Assembly (NCBI GenBank): GCA_036023115.1 | Contig: JAYKKT010000064.1 | Location: 4,097,001-4,161,000 of the forward strand | Direction: 5' to 3' | Length of the DNA: 64,000 nt | Origin: Brasenia schreberi | Taxonomy: Eukaryota; Streptophyta; Magnoliopsida; Nymphaeales; Cabombaceae | Shown here: one piece after another, positions 23,410-36,800 of the stretch | Layout: each line of letters begins with the position of its first letter | Position numbering within the stretch: the first letter of the stretch is position 1 | Position numbers and translations under genes: made by a program | The notes under the pieces: generated by a model | The model's database searches: none | Told to the model about the DNA's origin: nothing | Seen by the model: the letters and a program-made list of their open reading frames with translations, nothing else

Positions 23410-26400
23410 ATATATATAATGAAGTTGCATGACCAAATCACAGAATCCCACAATCTCTAGTTTATCCCAACGTTTGTATGTGAGCATGAGATCCTTAGTT
23501 TCTTGTAGATATATAAGGCCTTCTTTGCAGCTTGCCTATGAGAAAGTCTAGGATCACTTTGATATCTATCAACGAATCCAGTGACAAAAACTAGATCTGG
23601 TAAAGTACATATCTTTGCATAATGGAGACAACCAACTACTGCAATATATGGTTTATCCTTCATTGCAAGCCTTTTAAAATTTGTTTGAGGACCTTACAAT
23701 TTCCTTATTTTGCTATGACTTCTAAGACATAAATTTTTCATTGTAAACCTCTTTAACATGCTCGATATATAAGACTTTTGGGACAATCCGAGTATTCATA
23801 GAGACCTATTATGGTGAATGCTAATAATATAATTAGCTTCACCCATACTTTTCATATCAATGTTGTTAGATAAAAAATCTTTAACCTCCCTTAGCAAACT
23901 AAGGTTTATACTAGTAAGTAAAATATCTACATATAAAACAAACATTATCAATCTACTCCCACTTTTTTTAGGTATATACATTGATCAACAATATTTTCTC
24001 TAAAACCAAAGGACATGACCACTTCATTAAATTTGAAGTACCATTGTTTGGAAGCTTGCTTGAGTCTATAAATAGATTTCTTAATTTACAAATCATATAC
24101 TCTTTATCTTTAACCTCAAAACCTTGAGGTTGTTGCATGTTCACTTCTTTAAATTTACCATTCACGAAAGTCATTTTCACATCTATATGATATAGCTCTA
24201 AGTCAAAATGGGTTACTAAAGCCAAGACTATTCTTAATGAATCCTTTGAGGAAATGGGAGAATATGTCTCATAATAGTTAATACCTTCTCTTTATGTGAA
24301 ACCCTTATCTGGCCTTATATCATTCAATTGTTTCTTTGATACTTCTTTTAATTTTGAAGACCCATTTATAACCAATTGGTCTTTTCTCCAAAGGTAATCC
24401 AACGAGATCCCACACTTGATTATCATTTATAAAGACAAGTTCTTCTTTCATAGCTAACAACCAATTAGTAGAATTCACACAGTCAATGACTTATAAAAAC
24501 ATAATCGGGTTATCAACCCCTTGTCTCATGTCCTCACTAGACAGATATACCACATAATCTGATGAGATAATTGATTTCTTTTATTGATTTTATCTTCTTA
24601 AGCGAGCCTCTTGTTCTTCATGAATTGGTTGTTCAACAATAAACTCTTAAATCGGTTGTATATGTGGTTGTTCTTGAGTTGACATAGTTACTTGTACATC
24701 ATTATTCATTGAAATAATATATGACAAGTATACCCAAGCCACTACTTTGGAGGTGACATTAGTGTCCTCAAAAACCTCATGAGAAATAATGTCATCCTGA
24801 GAATCAAAAACAAAATCTCAATGGATACTCCCACTAGCATAACCGTTTTTTAAGAAAACTATTAGAGGTGACATTTGGTTGTTCAACTATTCTCGTGATA
24901 TGTGTTAGATAATAAAACCTATAACTTATCGACCTTTATAGGTATTCAATGAAAAATCCACTAATTGTTCTTCAATCTAGTGACTTTTTTTTAGGGTTGT
25001 AAACTTTAGCCTCAACTGGACATCCCTAAATGTGTATGTAACCTAAAGAGGGTTTCTTGTTCGTCCATAATTCATAATTTTTTTTCTATAGATTTTGACA
25101 AAACCCTATTTAGAATATGCATTGTTGTCTTTATTGCTTCACCCTACATAGAGACTAGAAGGGTGGAGTAACTCATAATAGCATATATCATTTATATAAG
25201 CATTCTATTTAATCTTTAACAACTCATTCATATTGGGTTTGCCAGACATTGTGTATTGTAGTACTATCCCATTTTCTTTAAGAAATTGCGTAAATAGTTC
25301 TTGCATTTGTCCTATCTTGGTGTCTACCATAGTACTCTTTACCTCTATATGATCTGACTGAGTTTATGAGTTTTCCTAATTGTTTCTCAACTTCTAACTT
25401 GAAGTCCTTAAAAATATTAAGGGCCTCAAATTTTTCTTTAAGAAAATAAATATACATAAAGTATCTATTACATGTAAAACACGAGCTAAGAGGTTCACAT
25501 ACATGTGTATGAATCAGATCTAATGTTTATTGACATCTTATAGCATGTTCCTTGAATGTGTTGATTGTTTTTTACTTTATACAATCAACAGAGGTTTCAA
25601 GATTAGTGAAATCTAATGATCTCGAAAGGCCATCCTTCACCAATCTCTCTACTCTCTTTTGAGATATATGTGCCAGCCTTGTATGTCGTAAGATACCTGA
25701 ATTGTTATTTAACTTGTTTCTCTTATTAGTATATACTAAAGAAGGTGGAGATTAAAAATTAGAAGAGACATTTAATTTGAATAAACCATCCATCAATAAT
25801 TATTGTAGCAATACGAATATTTTTCTTTATTAATGATATTCCTCATGTATTAAATAAAAGGCTATGATTGCCTTTAACTAATTTGACTAAAAAATTTAAG
25901 TTTCCTTGGAATGATGGAATATAAAAACAATCTTTCAAAATAAGCATTATTCTAGCATCTAGGGTAATTCTATAGTATGCAATGTCTTTACGTATCAACG
26001 CATCTTGTTACTTGATATCACAAATTTTTCACATTCAATTGGAGTGCACCTTATGAGAATGCCTTGTAAAATGATTAAAATATATACAACAACACCCAAA
26101 TCAATCCACCAGCTAGTACTAGGAACAAAAGTTAGATTTGATTCATGCCATGCAATAAATATAACATTACCTGAATTTCTCTTCTCAAGCCAAACTTGGC
26201 ATCCTTAAATGCCCAAGTTTGTTATAGAAAAAGCACTTAACCTTATTGATGGACTTGTTATCCACATTGTATCGACACTTTTTCTTCTGGACTTTCTTTC
26301 TTTAGTTGCTTGATCCCCTGATTCGTGAGCTACCAAATTGTCAAAGTGACTCACGATGTTCATCTTGTTAGTGACTTGTCTTTCCTCTTCCTGAACACAC

Positions 26401-26700
26401 TTGGTCATAAGTTCATTAATTGACCATTCATCATACTCAATTGGTAAAGTTTGTAAGATGAAATGGACCTTAAAATATGCTTGATAAAATCAAATTAACA
26501 TTGAATCATAATATTAAGGACTAATAAAAATAAACAAAAGGTTTATTTTAATGTAAAAGTTTGTGAAATCTAGAAATTCTCTATTTTTCTAGTGATTATT
26601 TTTTATTTTGTTTATGACCATGATAATTTTTTTATCTCATATGTAAACAAATTGACCTCATTAACAAGAAATCTCATAGAAAAATCAAGAGAAAATTAAT
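23410..26700 (-). mobile_element. Decayed Ty1/copia retrotransposon
   Basis: On the minus strand the domain order is gag (about 26470-26205, peptide EEERQVTNKMNIV with a degraded tail), a long degraded protease-integrase part, reverse transcriptase (24225-23968, HIDVKMTFVNGKF; then LYVDILLTSI, corresponding to the YVDD catalytic region, at about 23920) and the RNase H-side end (23663-23457, YIAVVGCLHYAKICTLPDLVF and YQSDPRLSHRQAAKKAL). The order is that of copia (integrase before RT). Stops and frameshifts are everywhere, and no pair of LTRs was identified, so the ends are approximate. Confidence 0.8.
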
Positions 26701-28771
26701 TAAAATCAATGACAAGAACCTGATCTGATGGCACTTGATGAAACATATGGGTTATCATGATACGCCGTGTTGTTGATTCTTGATACGAAAGCGTGCTTTT
26801 GTTTTTCAATCCACACAACAATAACCTGTGCTCCTATGGAGGAAGTTTTTTGTATGATGAAAACTTGAAGAGTTGTATGATTGTTTGTTGAAACCTTAGG
26901 GAGCATATTTTATCATGATATCTTTTTCTTAGTGTTTTTGAGCCTTCTGTTTCATGTTCAACTTTCCCTTTGGAAGTTCCGAGTGTTGGTTATAGTTCGG
27001 AAGGAGTATAACAGCTGGTTACCTTTGTCTTCTCCTTTCCAACTATACCTTATTGATGTTTAGTTCCATTTCCTAAAGACTTTTTTAAGTCAACAATTGA
27101 AGTTGGCTTTGAAAAAAAAAAATCAAAGTGGTCTCTCGTATTTATCATAGGTGCTGTTATACTAATAAGCAGCAATGTTCTTGTTGATTTACTGCCTCTT
27201 TTAATTCTTAAATTGCAGAGTGAGGATATGTTTGTCCGACTTGTAACTAGGTTCTCGGTTCCTGCAGTGCTTAAATAGTCTTATGTACAATTCGGGAAAG
27301 TTGTCTTGATGAGTTCAAGAAGGTTGTGTCTCTTACGCATAATCAGAGTTGCCTGAACCCTGTTTCTCTGTGAGAAATTGTTCCTTTTCTTCTAGGACGC
27401 ATTACTTGCAACAGCAGGCTTTATGTGGATATGTTGAATGGATACTTTAGCAGAAAAAATATCATTTTTGCGTTAATGGGCATTAACATAAAGTAGTTAT
27501 CCTACCCCGTTTGAGTAACGATATTGCGTATGATATTTTGTCATGAAAACCTACAACATCCTATTAGTGTCTAAATTGATGGCTTGAACCAACTAACTTC
27601 ATTAGCATGTGAAGGCCAGTGGAACCCTACTTCAATAAATCCTCAGGCACTTTGTCGTCAAAATTGTCAAGATCACATATTGTGGAATTGCTGCCAAGTT
27701 TGGTTTCCGCTCTATTTTTTACTAGTTATCTTGTGTATCTTATGTTCATCTGCATTAGGTCCCCTATTTGGATTGGTCATACTTTGAACCACTTTGTTGT
27801 GTATTTCTCATTTCTGTTCATCTACATAATGCACCTCCTCCTGTTTTCACCATCAATATGTAGCTCGAGTAACTTTCTCCCACAAATGATCTTATTTGGT
27901 TTCATATGATTTAATTCAACTACAAGTTTAAACTATGAGACATTAGATTGTCTAATAATGGTTCCATGATTGTGCTTGTGTATGTTTTTGCAATTCGGGG
28001 TGTGGTGGTGCAGGTGTAGGTTCTCATGTGCAAGAGCCTCATGGAACATTATTGGCGTCGGTGTCAGTCTATAGGTTTTCATGATGATATCCTTGTTTTA
28101 CCCTAGCAAGAATTAGCAAGTTCGGACTGCCTTGTAAAGCTGATTGCTGTCCTTGTTATATTCATGTGTCTTAGATGCAAGCCTCAACAGGAAGCAGATC
28201 TCTACGTTTTCCAACAAGCATGCTTTGATTATATTTATTTTATTAGGTTTCAGGCCCCTTGAGTTGATGCATAAATTTATTGGCTCCTCTTTTGGTTGGA
28301 AAACAAAAATTGGTTATCGAGTTTCTGGATGCACTTTTTGAGATTTGTAATTTTTATCATGTTTCTCTTTTAAGGGCGTGTAGGCTCGTCTTATTATTGG
28401 AAGATGGGGTCAGTTTCCCTGCTTTATCTATTACCTTCATGAGCATATTATCTGTTCTTTCTTGACTTTAGTGCATATCATGACCGTCAATTGTTAATTT
28501 GAACAGTAACTTCCTCTATGTAATGATTTTCTTTTATAATACTTGATCCAAGCTACAAATAAGTCATTTAAAGGGTGCTGCGTTCCATTATCGAAGTTCT
28601 TGGATTGAGCTTCAGCGTGTTCTTTTGGTATTGATTTCAGGTTGACATATCTGTGGAGCTCCAGAACCTGAGGCCTTTCAGGCATATATTAGTGTGGTCT
28701 ACGACACATGGGTGTGTGGGCAGCTTGCATATATAAGCCTGTGTGCGTGCATGGCGTGGGCTTAGGTCTTA
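26701..28771. other. Gene-free stretch, nothing recognised
   Basis: An acceptor-like AAATTGCAG occurs at about 27219 and could belong to the transcript started at 22.9 kb, but the frame after it stops quickly. Short frames have no recognisable domain. Confidence 0.35.
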
Positions 28772-29038
28772 GATTATAAAATGAGGAAAAGTCTTTTAAC
28801 ATAGTTTGTACATGTAGAAAAATAATGAAAGGAAGTTCTGGTAAGAAGGTAGAGAGTAAATTATGAAAATGTTAAAAGATGAAGAAAAAGACCAAAAAAT
28901 ATTGGAAAGAAATAACAGAAAATGATATAGCTTATGTTGGGTTAACTGCTAACATGACACATGATCAAACTCTATGAAGATAAAAAATCCAAGTAACTGA
29001 CCCTATCTAGTACGAGAAAAATGCTTAGTTGTTGTTGT
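28772..29038 (+). mobile_element. Diverged RTE LINE 3' fragment
   Basis: It follows the LINE 3' region with many substitutions and small deletions (AGTCTTTTAACATAGTTTG, ATGTTAAAAGATGAAG, TAACTGCTAACATG, ATCTAGTACG) and ends in GCTTAGTTGTTGTTG. Confidence 0.75.
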
Positions 29039-30440
29039 ATGGATGTGGTGGTTGGGTATGTAGATTTTAATGCTGATGTCTCCAACTATAGTGTACCTTG
29101 GACACGGATTCCTGGTGACTAGTTAGGGATGTCAGGGCAGCATTCAGATGACAATTAGATGGTGATGGTGTAATCTTTCTGTTGGTTAGACAAGTATATG
29201 GTCACTAGCTAATGCCTTGTGAAAATGCATGTGTAGATGATCTCTTCATTTGAACCGGTGGAGTTGGTCATTTCCCCCCACAAGACAGTGTGTAGCTGTC
29301 ACTTAAGTTTAAGTAATTAGAAGTTTTAATTCATTAAATAATGTAAACTGCATCTAGATATCCATATTAGTGTACTTCTCTGGTTTATTTAAGTTATTTT
29401 GAATGTACGTATGCTTTTTCTTAGAAATACATTGATCACGAACATGGCCGCGTTTCTTTGGGATTAGATATGTTTGGTGAACTTGTGGTTCCGAACTTGT
29501 GACTTCGTATGTTATCCATATCGTTTTTTCACGAACAAGTATGCATTTTCACACTTATTTGCATCTCTGCTTTTCAATGTTGGACTTGATAACTAACTAA
29601 TGATAGTTGGATTAATTAAGTTTATGTAATATTAATTGTATTTAGTTCATCTTAAGTATCTCTAAATATTAATTTGGTATATTTTTGTTAAAAGTGAAAG
29701 TCACTTTTGAGTAAGGAACTCATGCATGTGAATACCACCATGATGGTTGCAAAAATGTTACATGTTCTTTTATATAGAAAACCTTAGTTCAAAGAACTTA
29801 AAGAGTATGAGTACATACATGTGCGTCGATCTCGGGTTCAGGAATTGTGTTCATATTTTTTTTACACAATATTTTTTATTTAACGATCAAATAAATCCTT
29901 TCATGAAAACACACACAAAAACACATGGAATGGGTGATTGCGAAACACACTCGAGGAGGCGCATCTCGTTGAGGATGTATGGTTTTTACTATAAAACTTG
30001 ATTAGGGCTCTCTAATTAGAAGAGCTACTGAAACCTCTTTGCGCACTCTTTGTTTTTTGTACTCTTGCATTTTTGCAGCTTTTACTCTTCACTCAGTTAG
30101 GCGATTGATGTATGACCGAAGATGACTCCAGTTCAAGTATGTGCGTGCTCACATTTTATATTGAGAGAAAGACTCCATGCATACCTGACAATGAGATGAT
30201 GATTTCTTAAAGATGAGAACAATTCGATATAAGTTCATTATTGATTTTCATTTTGTTTTCTGTGTTCTTTGTACACTTGTGGATCTCTCTGTGCGTGACT
30301 TTTATTAATGTCCATATATTTATTTTTGTTGCATATTATTTATTTGATTGTGATTTTTCTAAATATACGTCATTTATTAATGTCAGTATGTTTATGGTTC
30401 TTATGCACATGTAGTCCTATGACTTTTTCCATCGGTGACC
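29039..30440. other. Gene-free stretch, nothing recognised
   Basis: AT-rich with short frames only; no RNA gene or element recognised. Confidence 0.35.
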
Positions 30441-30542
30441 ATGGAGGGACTAAAGAGTATGTTGAAGTCGCCGGACTCTAACGTCCCCAACATCAGCGGG
30501 AGTATGTTGACTTATCCTTTTACTACATTTAACAGCTACTGA
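30441..30542 (+). other. 33-residue small open frame in strong initiation context
   Basis: ATG at 30441 lies in GTGACCATGGAG, close to an ideal plant initiation context, and opens a frame starting MEGLKSMLKSPDSNVP with a TGA at 30540. Local GC is higher than the surroundings. I recognise no family. It may be an exon remnant of a lost gene or chance. Confidence 0.15.
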
Positions 30543-30543
30543 G

Positions 30544-30616
30544 CTTTTGACAGAAAATCCGGATGATGACGATAACTTTTGAAGGAAAACTACGATTGGC
30601 AGCACGCTGTCAAAAG
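30544..30616. repeat. Short inverted repeat (10-bp arms)
   Basis: CTTTTGACAG at 30544-30553 is exactly complementary to CTGTCAAAAG at 30607-30616, with a loop of about 53 bases containing GGATGATGACG. It could be a small hairpin or the ends of a tiny inverted-repeat element. No target-site duplication was seen. Confidence 0.4.
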
Positions 30617-30697
30617 GTAAATAAATCTTGTAAAGTCATGCGATTTGTCAAAAGCATCCAGTCTTCAAGGACAAAGGCCTAAACATACAGACATACG

Positions 30698-30722
30698 TAT
30701 ATATATATATATATATATATAT
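30698..30722. repeat. (AT)n microsatellite
   Basis: About 12 AT units followed by a GA-rich stretch; a second short AT run lies near 30873-30890. Confidence 0.9.
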
Positions 30723-31062
30723 AGAAAGAGAGAAAAAGAGAGTGAATGATGCATGTAAAAAACAAATGACAAAAAGTTTATAGCTACAAAATCTACATGT
30801 ACCAGTTACGACCTTTGATTGGACGGTTAAAATGAAACGTGGATATTGGTGGTTTGTATTCTCTAACTTCCACATATATATATATATATATAAACTTTTG
30901 AGCTGGATGCCATTATTGCCAAATATATAACACAATGAGGATATTTAAGAAAACATGTGACCTATCCGGGGCCACCTATTGTGGCGTGAGACTTGCTTTT
31001 GCTTTTGGCTTTGGTTGTTAATTGCGGGATTCGTTCTCTTGAGAATATAAAAAACAATAAAG

Positions 31063-31255
31063 AATGAAAAACTAAATTTGGAAAGTATTAAAAGAGTTAG
31101 AGGACGACCACAAAAGTGTTGAAAAGAAACAATAAAGAATGATCTAGGTTATTGTGAGTTAAGTGCTAACATGGCACATAATAGAGCTATGTGGAAACAA
31201 AGAATCCATGTAGTCGACCCCGTCTAGTATGGAAAAAGGCTTAGTTGTTGTTGTT
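31063..31255 (+). mobile_element. RTE LINE 3' fragment
   Basis: Starts in AAACTAAATTTGGAAAGTAT and follows the family's last ~190 bp to CGACCCCGTCTAGTATGG and GCTTAGTTGTTGTTG. It is close to the 13916-15186 copy with a few stops. Confidence 0.85.
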
Positions 31256-32149
31256 TTTATGTCTGTTCACAATTTTTTAATGTATGAGGTCTATTATGCA
31301 CTTAGACTGTAACTTTTACTTTCTAGTTAATCTTGAACTATTTGTTAGACAAACTGATTTGTTCAATTCAATATTTGTGGTTTGTTTATTATTATGAACT
31401 TTATATTAAAAAGAACTTTATTTTGTTCAAAATTTTCAAGATTTTCTTCACATGTCATCACACTCTTAAATTATTTTATGATATATAATGCTGTAAGCGG
31501 CGCACTATTTGTTGATGGGGCTTGAGTTTTTATTGGGACATTATGATCCAACCCGAAAAGCTCACAGTTCAATCCAAATTAGACAGAGGAACTAGAGATT
31601 CGTGCTGGTCACTGAGAGCATGATGAGCACATCGGTTTGAGGTGAGTGAGGATTTGTGAGATCGTTGTGATTGTACACCGTTCTTCATCATAGTGACCGT
31701 GGACTTACCGTGGAGTAGGTCTCAAACACCAAATCAGGTAAATCCTAATGTCTTTCCTCTCTCTTGACGTCGTGTTTTTCGTGAACCGGTTGTGCCTTTG
31801 TGCGTGCTTCCTGATCGTATTTGCACCCGTATCTGAAATGAATCAAAACCTTTTATCTTCGTGCATGATGTGTCGTAGATATTAACTTATTATTGATTAA
31901 TTTAACATGATTTGACTTGTGTAACTTTCTTGAAGTATGAGCGCTGGCTTCCCTCATGCATCGTAATATTATTATCAGTATCAGTAATAACATACCAAGA
32001 GACAAGAATGCGACAAGAGAATAATCAACCTGCATAGGGCCAAAATTAGTTGTCCTACGTCAGAATAAAGGAGCAACGTGGTTGGATCATAAGAGTCCAT
32101 GTCATGAAAGTGCAATGCACGTAATTGCCGCATCGTTCAGAGCTGAGCT

Positions 32150-32151
<2 letters not shown>

Positions 32152-32240
<89 letters not shown>
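32152..32240. repeat. (CT)n microsatellite, about 89 bp
   Basis: Pure CT repeats. They create artificial long Ser-Leu and Arg-Glu frames on the two strands. Confidence 0.97.
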
Positions 32241-32243
<3 letters not shown>

Positions 32244-32445
32244 AAGCCACTATACTGTTTTTTTCTTGTTGTCAACACAAACAACGCTCAATTTCACGAT
32301 CACCACCCACCGACATCTTTTATATATATTGAGATAGATTGGGTGGAAAGAGATGGCCATAGTGCTGGCATGAAAGAAATTGAAAGAGAAGTGGCTAAGG
32401 GTGGTGGGGTGAAGGAATAAGAAAGTGCACAACACTCATACAGTG

Positions 32446-32450
<5 letters not shown>

Positions 32451-32499
<49 letters not shown>
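32451..32499. repeat. Compound (CT)n(AT)n microsatellite
   Basis: CT units to about 32482, then AT units to about 32499. Confidence 0.95.
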
Positions 32500-33424
32500 A
32501 AAGAGTAGTTATATAATATTTAAATTGTATAATCTTACTTAAACATTCTATATTGTTGATCTCAAAGATTAAACGATTGAAATGTTTATGAATTATACAC
32601 CAAAAATTACTCCCCTGTCTCTTTATATATACATACATACACACACGTATCTATATATACCAGCAGGTGTATATTATGCCGTGCACATATTTAAAGTAAC
32701 TTAAACAATTAGTTTTTCATTAATATGAAACGTATACTCTACTTTTCAAAACTAGGTTTAATGAATGTCATAAATGATTAAGTTGACGCCTAAGAAGGGA
32801 TGATAGAGATCTGGGTTTTTTAACAGTTTTAATTAATTACTGCTACCCGTGGAGTTGCACGATAAAAGCTTTGTCAGTCTGATGGATAACAAGAGCAGGT
32901 CTAAGGCGCCATGATCTCCTGGCTAGTGGGTCGATTTCACAGAACCTTGGTTCTTTTGAAGGGTCTGCCCAAACCGATTTGATAAAATTATCAAAGAAAA
33001 GCAATCTCGGGTAGGGATTTTATGATCCAATTCGTTTTTTTTGTTTGGTTAAAGGCAAAATATCTCATGCCAGATGAGCTAACACTGTGACTGCAGCAGT
33101 TTCATCCAATTAGGGTTGTAACGAACCTGCATGGATTTTTTGGGGTCGAATTCAGATCGGGTTGTGTCTGAAATTGCAACCGTTAAAATTTTGGGTCCTA
33201 TGGAATTGATATTATATTGAGCATCGGAGCCCTAAGGCAGTTCCCTCTGCCGCCCTTGCAGGCAATTAAGTGTTTGGCTTTCACATATAAAAGCTACTCC
33301 ATGCAAGCCTGAAGCTTCAATCGGTGAGCGTCGTAGCTTTAAGAGTTTTATACCGAGGTTCTTCACTTGTATCCTAAAAATAATGCAGATATTTGAAGTT
33401 TAGAGGCGAGAAGAAGAGAAGAGG

Positions 33425-33530
33425 GGCACACAGAGCGGTAGCGCATGTGGCTATGAGACTCGATTCACAAGTTGCAGGTTGTGGATTCAACACTTGGGGC
33501 ATGTCCACCTGGCTTCAGTCACCCCATTGT
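33425..33530 (+). mobile_element. Possible tRNA-derived SINE
   Basis: A-box-like GGTAGCGCATGTGGC and a weak B-box-like GTGGATTCAACAC at tRNA-like spacing. It is a single degenerate copy. Confidence 0.35.
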
Positions 33531-33731
33531 CAAAGAAGAAAGAAGAAAGCAGAGGAGAGATTTTGGGAAGCATAAACAGGTAATTACTTCACAAATGGCA
33601 AACAGACAGAATCAATAATTCCTCTCCTAATTACAATGGACCACTCGAACGAATGATAGAGACCCTAATACATCATTTCCTCCCTCATTTAAGTTTACGG
33701 CAAACCACATTAATGACTTCTGGAACAAATC

Positions 33732-33844
<113 letters not shown>

Positions 33845-33849
33845 ATTGG

Positions 33850-36800
33850 CTACTGCAGCTTTCTCAAGTGAACGTCATCTGGTCCCAACAGCCAAGCAGC
33901 AGCAATGGAATTCTCTTGCTGTTCACACTCCATACACAAAGTATCTTGAGCTCCCTCTTCTCTCTCCTCATTATCCCACAGCCATGAGAGCAAATCTCCA
34001 CCTTCAGTCCTCAATTTCTCTTCTATGTTTTCCCAATCAAAATCCAAAAATTCCTCCAGTCTGAACTTCTCAGACTCTTCACAGAACCACCCTGCGGAGG
34101 GAGAGCTAAAGAGGCTGCCTATCGTCTCCCTACTACTGCTAGCTGCCCCATTTTCTCCCTCTAGAGGCATTACCAGTTCAAAGCTCCCACTATCATTATC
34201 AACATCCAACTGATCCCTACTTGATCCTCTCTCGTCCACAACACAGCTTTCTCTCTCTTGATTCATACCCGGTTCATATAAACTCAGCAGGTCACACTCT
34301 ATGTCTTCATTTGAGAAGAACCCACTTTCTCTCTCTTGGTCCAAACCCAGCATCCCAACCAGGTCGCTTCCCCCTTCATTACTGAAAAACCCACTTTCTC
34401 TCTCTAGATCACATAGCCCATCTAATAATCCATTGCCGTCCATGCTCTCATTTCCCGAACACCCATTTTCTCTCTCCTCGCTTTTTGCTTCATTCTCTAA
34501 TAACCTGTTCTTGAACGTAGGTTTCTCTTTATCAGAAACAGCGACCGAGTTCTTTGAGATTCTCTCTTTCACTAGATTGGTGTTGGGATTTAGTAAGCCA
34601 CCTCTCTTGTATTTTCCTTTATTCTTGGTCCCATCACCCTGCTTCTTTAAGACCATCCTGTTATTTTTGTTCCTAGCAACGAGCTTTTCGGCGTCTATTA
34701 TGAGAGGGTAGGGTTCGTTCCCTCTCCTATAACTGTGAAACTTCCTGCTCAAATGTGAATTCCAGTAATTCTTGATCTCATTATCGGTTCTTCCAGGTAA
34801 ATACCCGGCTATCAGTGACCACCTGCACTCACACAAGTCTTCCAATTAATAATAAATATTAATTAAATTACTAGTTTCTCATACTTTTTTTATATTTCAC
34901 TTATTCAAACTTGAACATTTTTTTCCATTTACTGAACTCTTACATAATCATATTTTCTTGGTCAGAAAATAAGACATTGTTTCATTTTTTTAGGGTAAAG
35001 AAAAGCCAACAGTAAGAGCCCTAGGACGTATCCGAAGTGTTGAGTAGGTGAAAAGGGAAAGAAGACAAAAAGTGGGTCCTAAATTGTTTGTGAAAACGAT
35101 AAAAGAAAAGGACTTCCAATAAATGTCAACAACCAACATAACATGACACACTTCACACCTTTTTCTTTTTGGTACCTTTGTGGTTGGCGAAAAGATTCAT
35201 TTTGAAATAATAAGGTTCAGTTAAAATTTCTTCATTTTGGCATTGAAAGAGGTCACTTAGCAAAGTGGCCTCTTTAACAGTTTAACTTACTGTTGGGGGT
35301 TTGTAATTTTATATCATCTAGTTCATGAAACAGATTTACTCCTAACTCTCGATAATAACACTTCACGAATGAGTGTTTATTAAAGAAATTTCAGGTTCAC
35401 AAACTGGAGGAAAACAATAATTATTATATTGGGAAAATATTTTTTTAAGCTAAACAACTAGTCAATGGTAAAAATGAAAATATAGAGATAGACTTCACTA
35501 TATTTTTGATGAGGTTATTATAAAAAGAATTGACATAATAATAATAAATAAATAAAATAAGACAAAAAAGCTTAAGATGGTTCATGCATTTGAAAAGTTC
35601 ATTAGCTTCAACTACAAAGTTGTGAAAATTGGGTGGTGAATACTTTAAATGAGTAAAATGAATGCTTCTAAATTATTAAATGATTTTTTAAAAGTAAATG
35701 TTAAGATGATGAAAAAAATCGAGGACTGAAAAAACATATAACAGACCCCACTTGTTCTGGGGAGGGGTTTGGTTTGGTTAGGAGACAACAATAGTTGTAG
35801 TTTTTCTACTTTAGGAAAAACTGTAGTTTCGTAGTTTTTAGATTTTGTAAGCTAGCAGATACTTGTTTACATGTCCAACGTCTTCAAAGGACGCAATATT
35901 ACACCACAATGACCACTTAAAAGCTCTTTAGTTTTGAAAAGAAACAATAACGAATAATTTAGTTCATGTTTAGTTAACTGTTTGAATGACACATGATAGA
36001 GTTATATGAAAATAAAGAATTCATGTGACTGACATCTAGCATGAGAAAAGTCTTAGGTGTTGTTTTGTTTCCTTTCAATAAATTAAGTTAATCATGAATT
36101 AGTTGAACTTGCTTTTCCAAAGGAAGCTGCAAAATGATTTTTGATGTGAATCTGAACAGGGAAATACCTTTCACACATTTATTCGGAATACCTTTCTCAG
36201 AAATGAATCATGGGACTGAATGAGAAAGATCATGCAAAAGGTGGCCTCTTTTAGTTGGCCTTTTCTCTTTGGGCTTTTAGGCAACAGGCTGTTGGGGTTT
36301 AAAACAGGGATGGCAACTTCGTGTTGACCTAGGTTGTGTCGGTGACATGCCGTTTAGTGGTTGACTTCTTTCTTTACTGTGTCATTTTGGGTCGACGCTA
36401 ACATGAACTTCTCGGATCGTGTCAACACATTTGACGTTTTTATATTATCAGAGCAGTTTTTTGCTTTTGGGTACACGCTTGTCATGACATTTCGTGTTTT
36501 ACAGGTTTTCATATAGTGTCTTACATTTCTACACTAGAATCAAAGCGACCACTGACAAGTGATGATAGGCCTTGTAATAATGTAGTGAATGACACATCAC
36601 CCGATCACAACCCAATACTAGAAACAGTTACTTTTTTTTTCAGAATAAGAGTTCGAAACCAGATGTACGCCGTAGGTATCGAACCCATAACTTTAACTTG
36701 TGAGTCGACCCCCTAACCTGGTGAATTATAGCTCTTTGTGCGCTTTCTTAATACGGTTCCATTGTATCTTGTAATTTTACAGTATAAAAATGACCTGTCG

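Larger units (their letters stand above)
31256..33424. other. Gene-free stretch with microsatellites and a possible LTR scrap
   Basis: 31560-31850 loosely resembles the end of a plant copia LTR (TTGTACACCGTTCTTCATC, then a CGTGGAGTAGGTC-type motif), but no partner LTR was seen. The two CT tracts in this stretch are listed separately. No gene recognised. Confidence 0.3.

Noticed and set aside
28080..28145. C-box-like ATGATGA and D-box-like CTGA suggesting a C/D snoRNA
   Set aside because: No terminal stem next to the boxes, no visible C'/D' pair and no recognised rRNA guide.
30544..30616. Hairpin considered as a snoRNA or miRNA precursor
   Set aside because: The C box is too far from the stem, there is no D box before the 3' arm, and arms of 10 bp are too short for a plant miRNA precursor.
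31560..31850. LTR of a copia element
   Set aside because: Only loose word similarity; no second LTR, primer site or polypurine tract was found nearby, so it is noted only in the stretch description.
32082..32420. Long Ser-Leu or Arg-Glu frames at 32.1, 33.7 and 59.5 kb, and Ile-Tyr frames at 45.5, 46.3 and 58.8 kb
   Set aside because: Pure translations of CT, GA and AT microsatellites, not genes.
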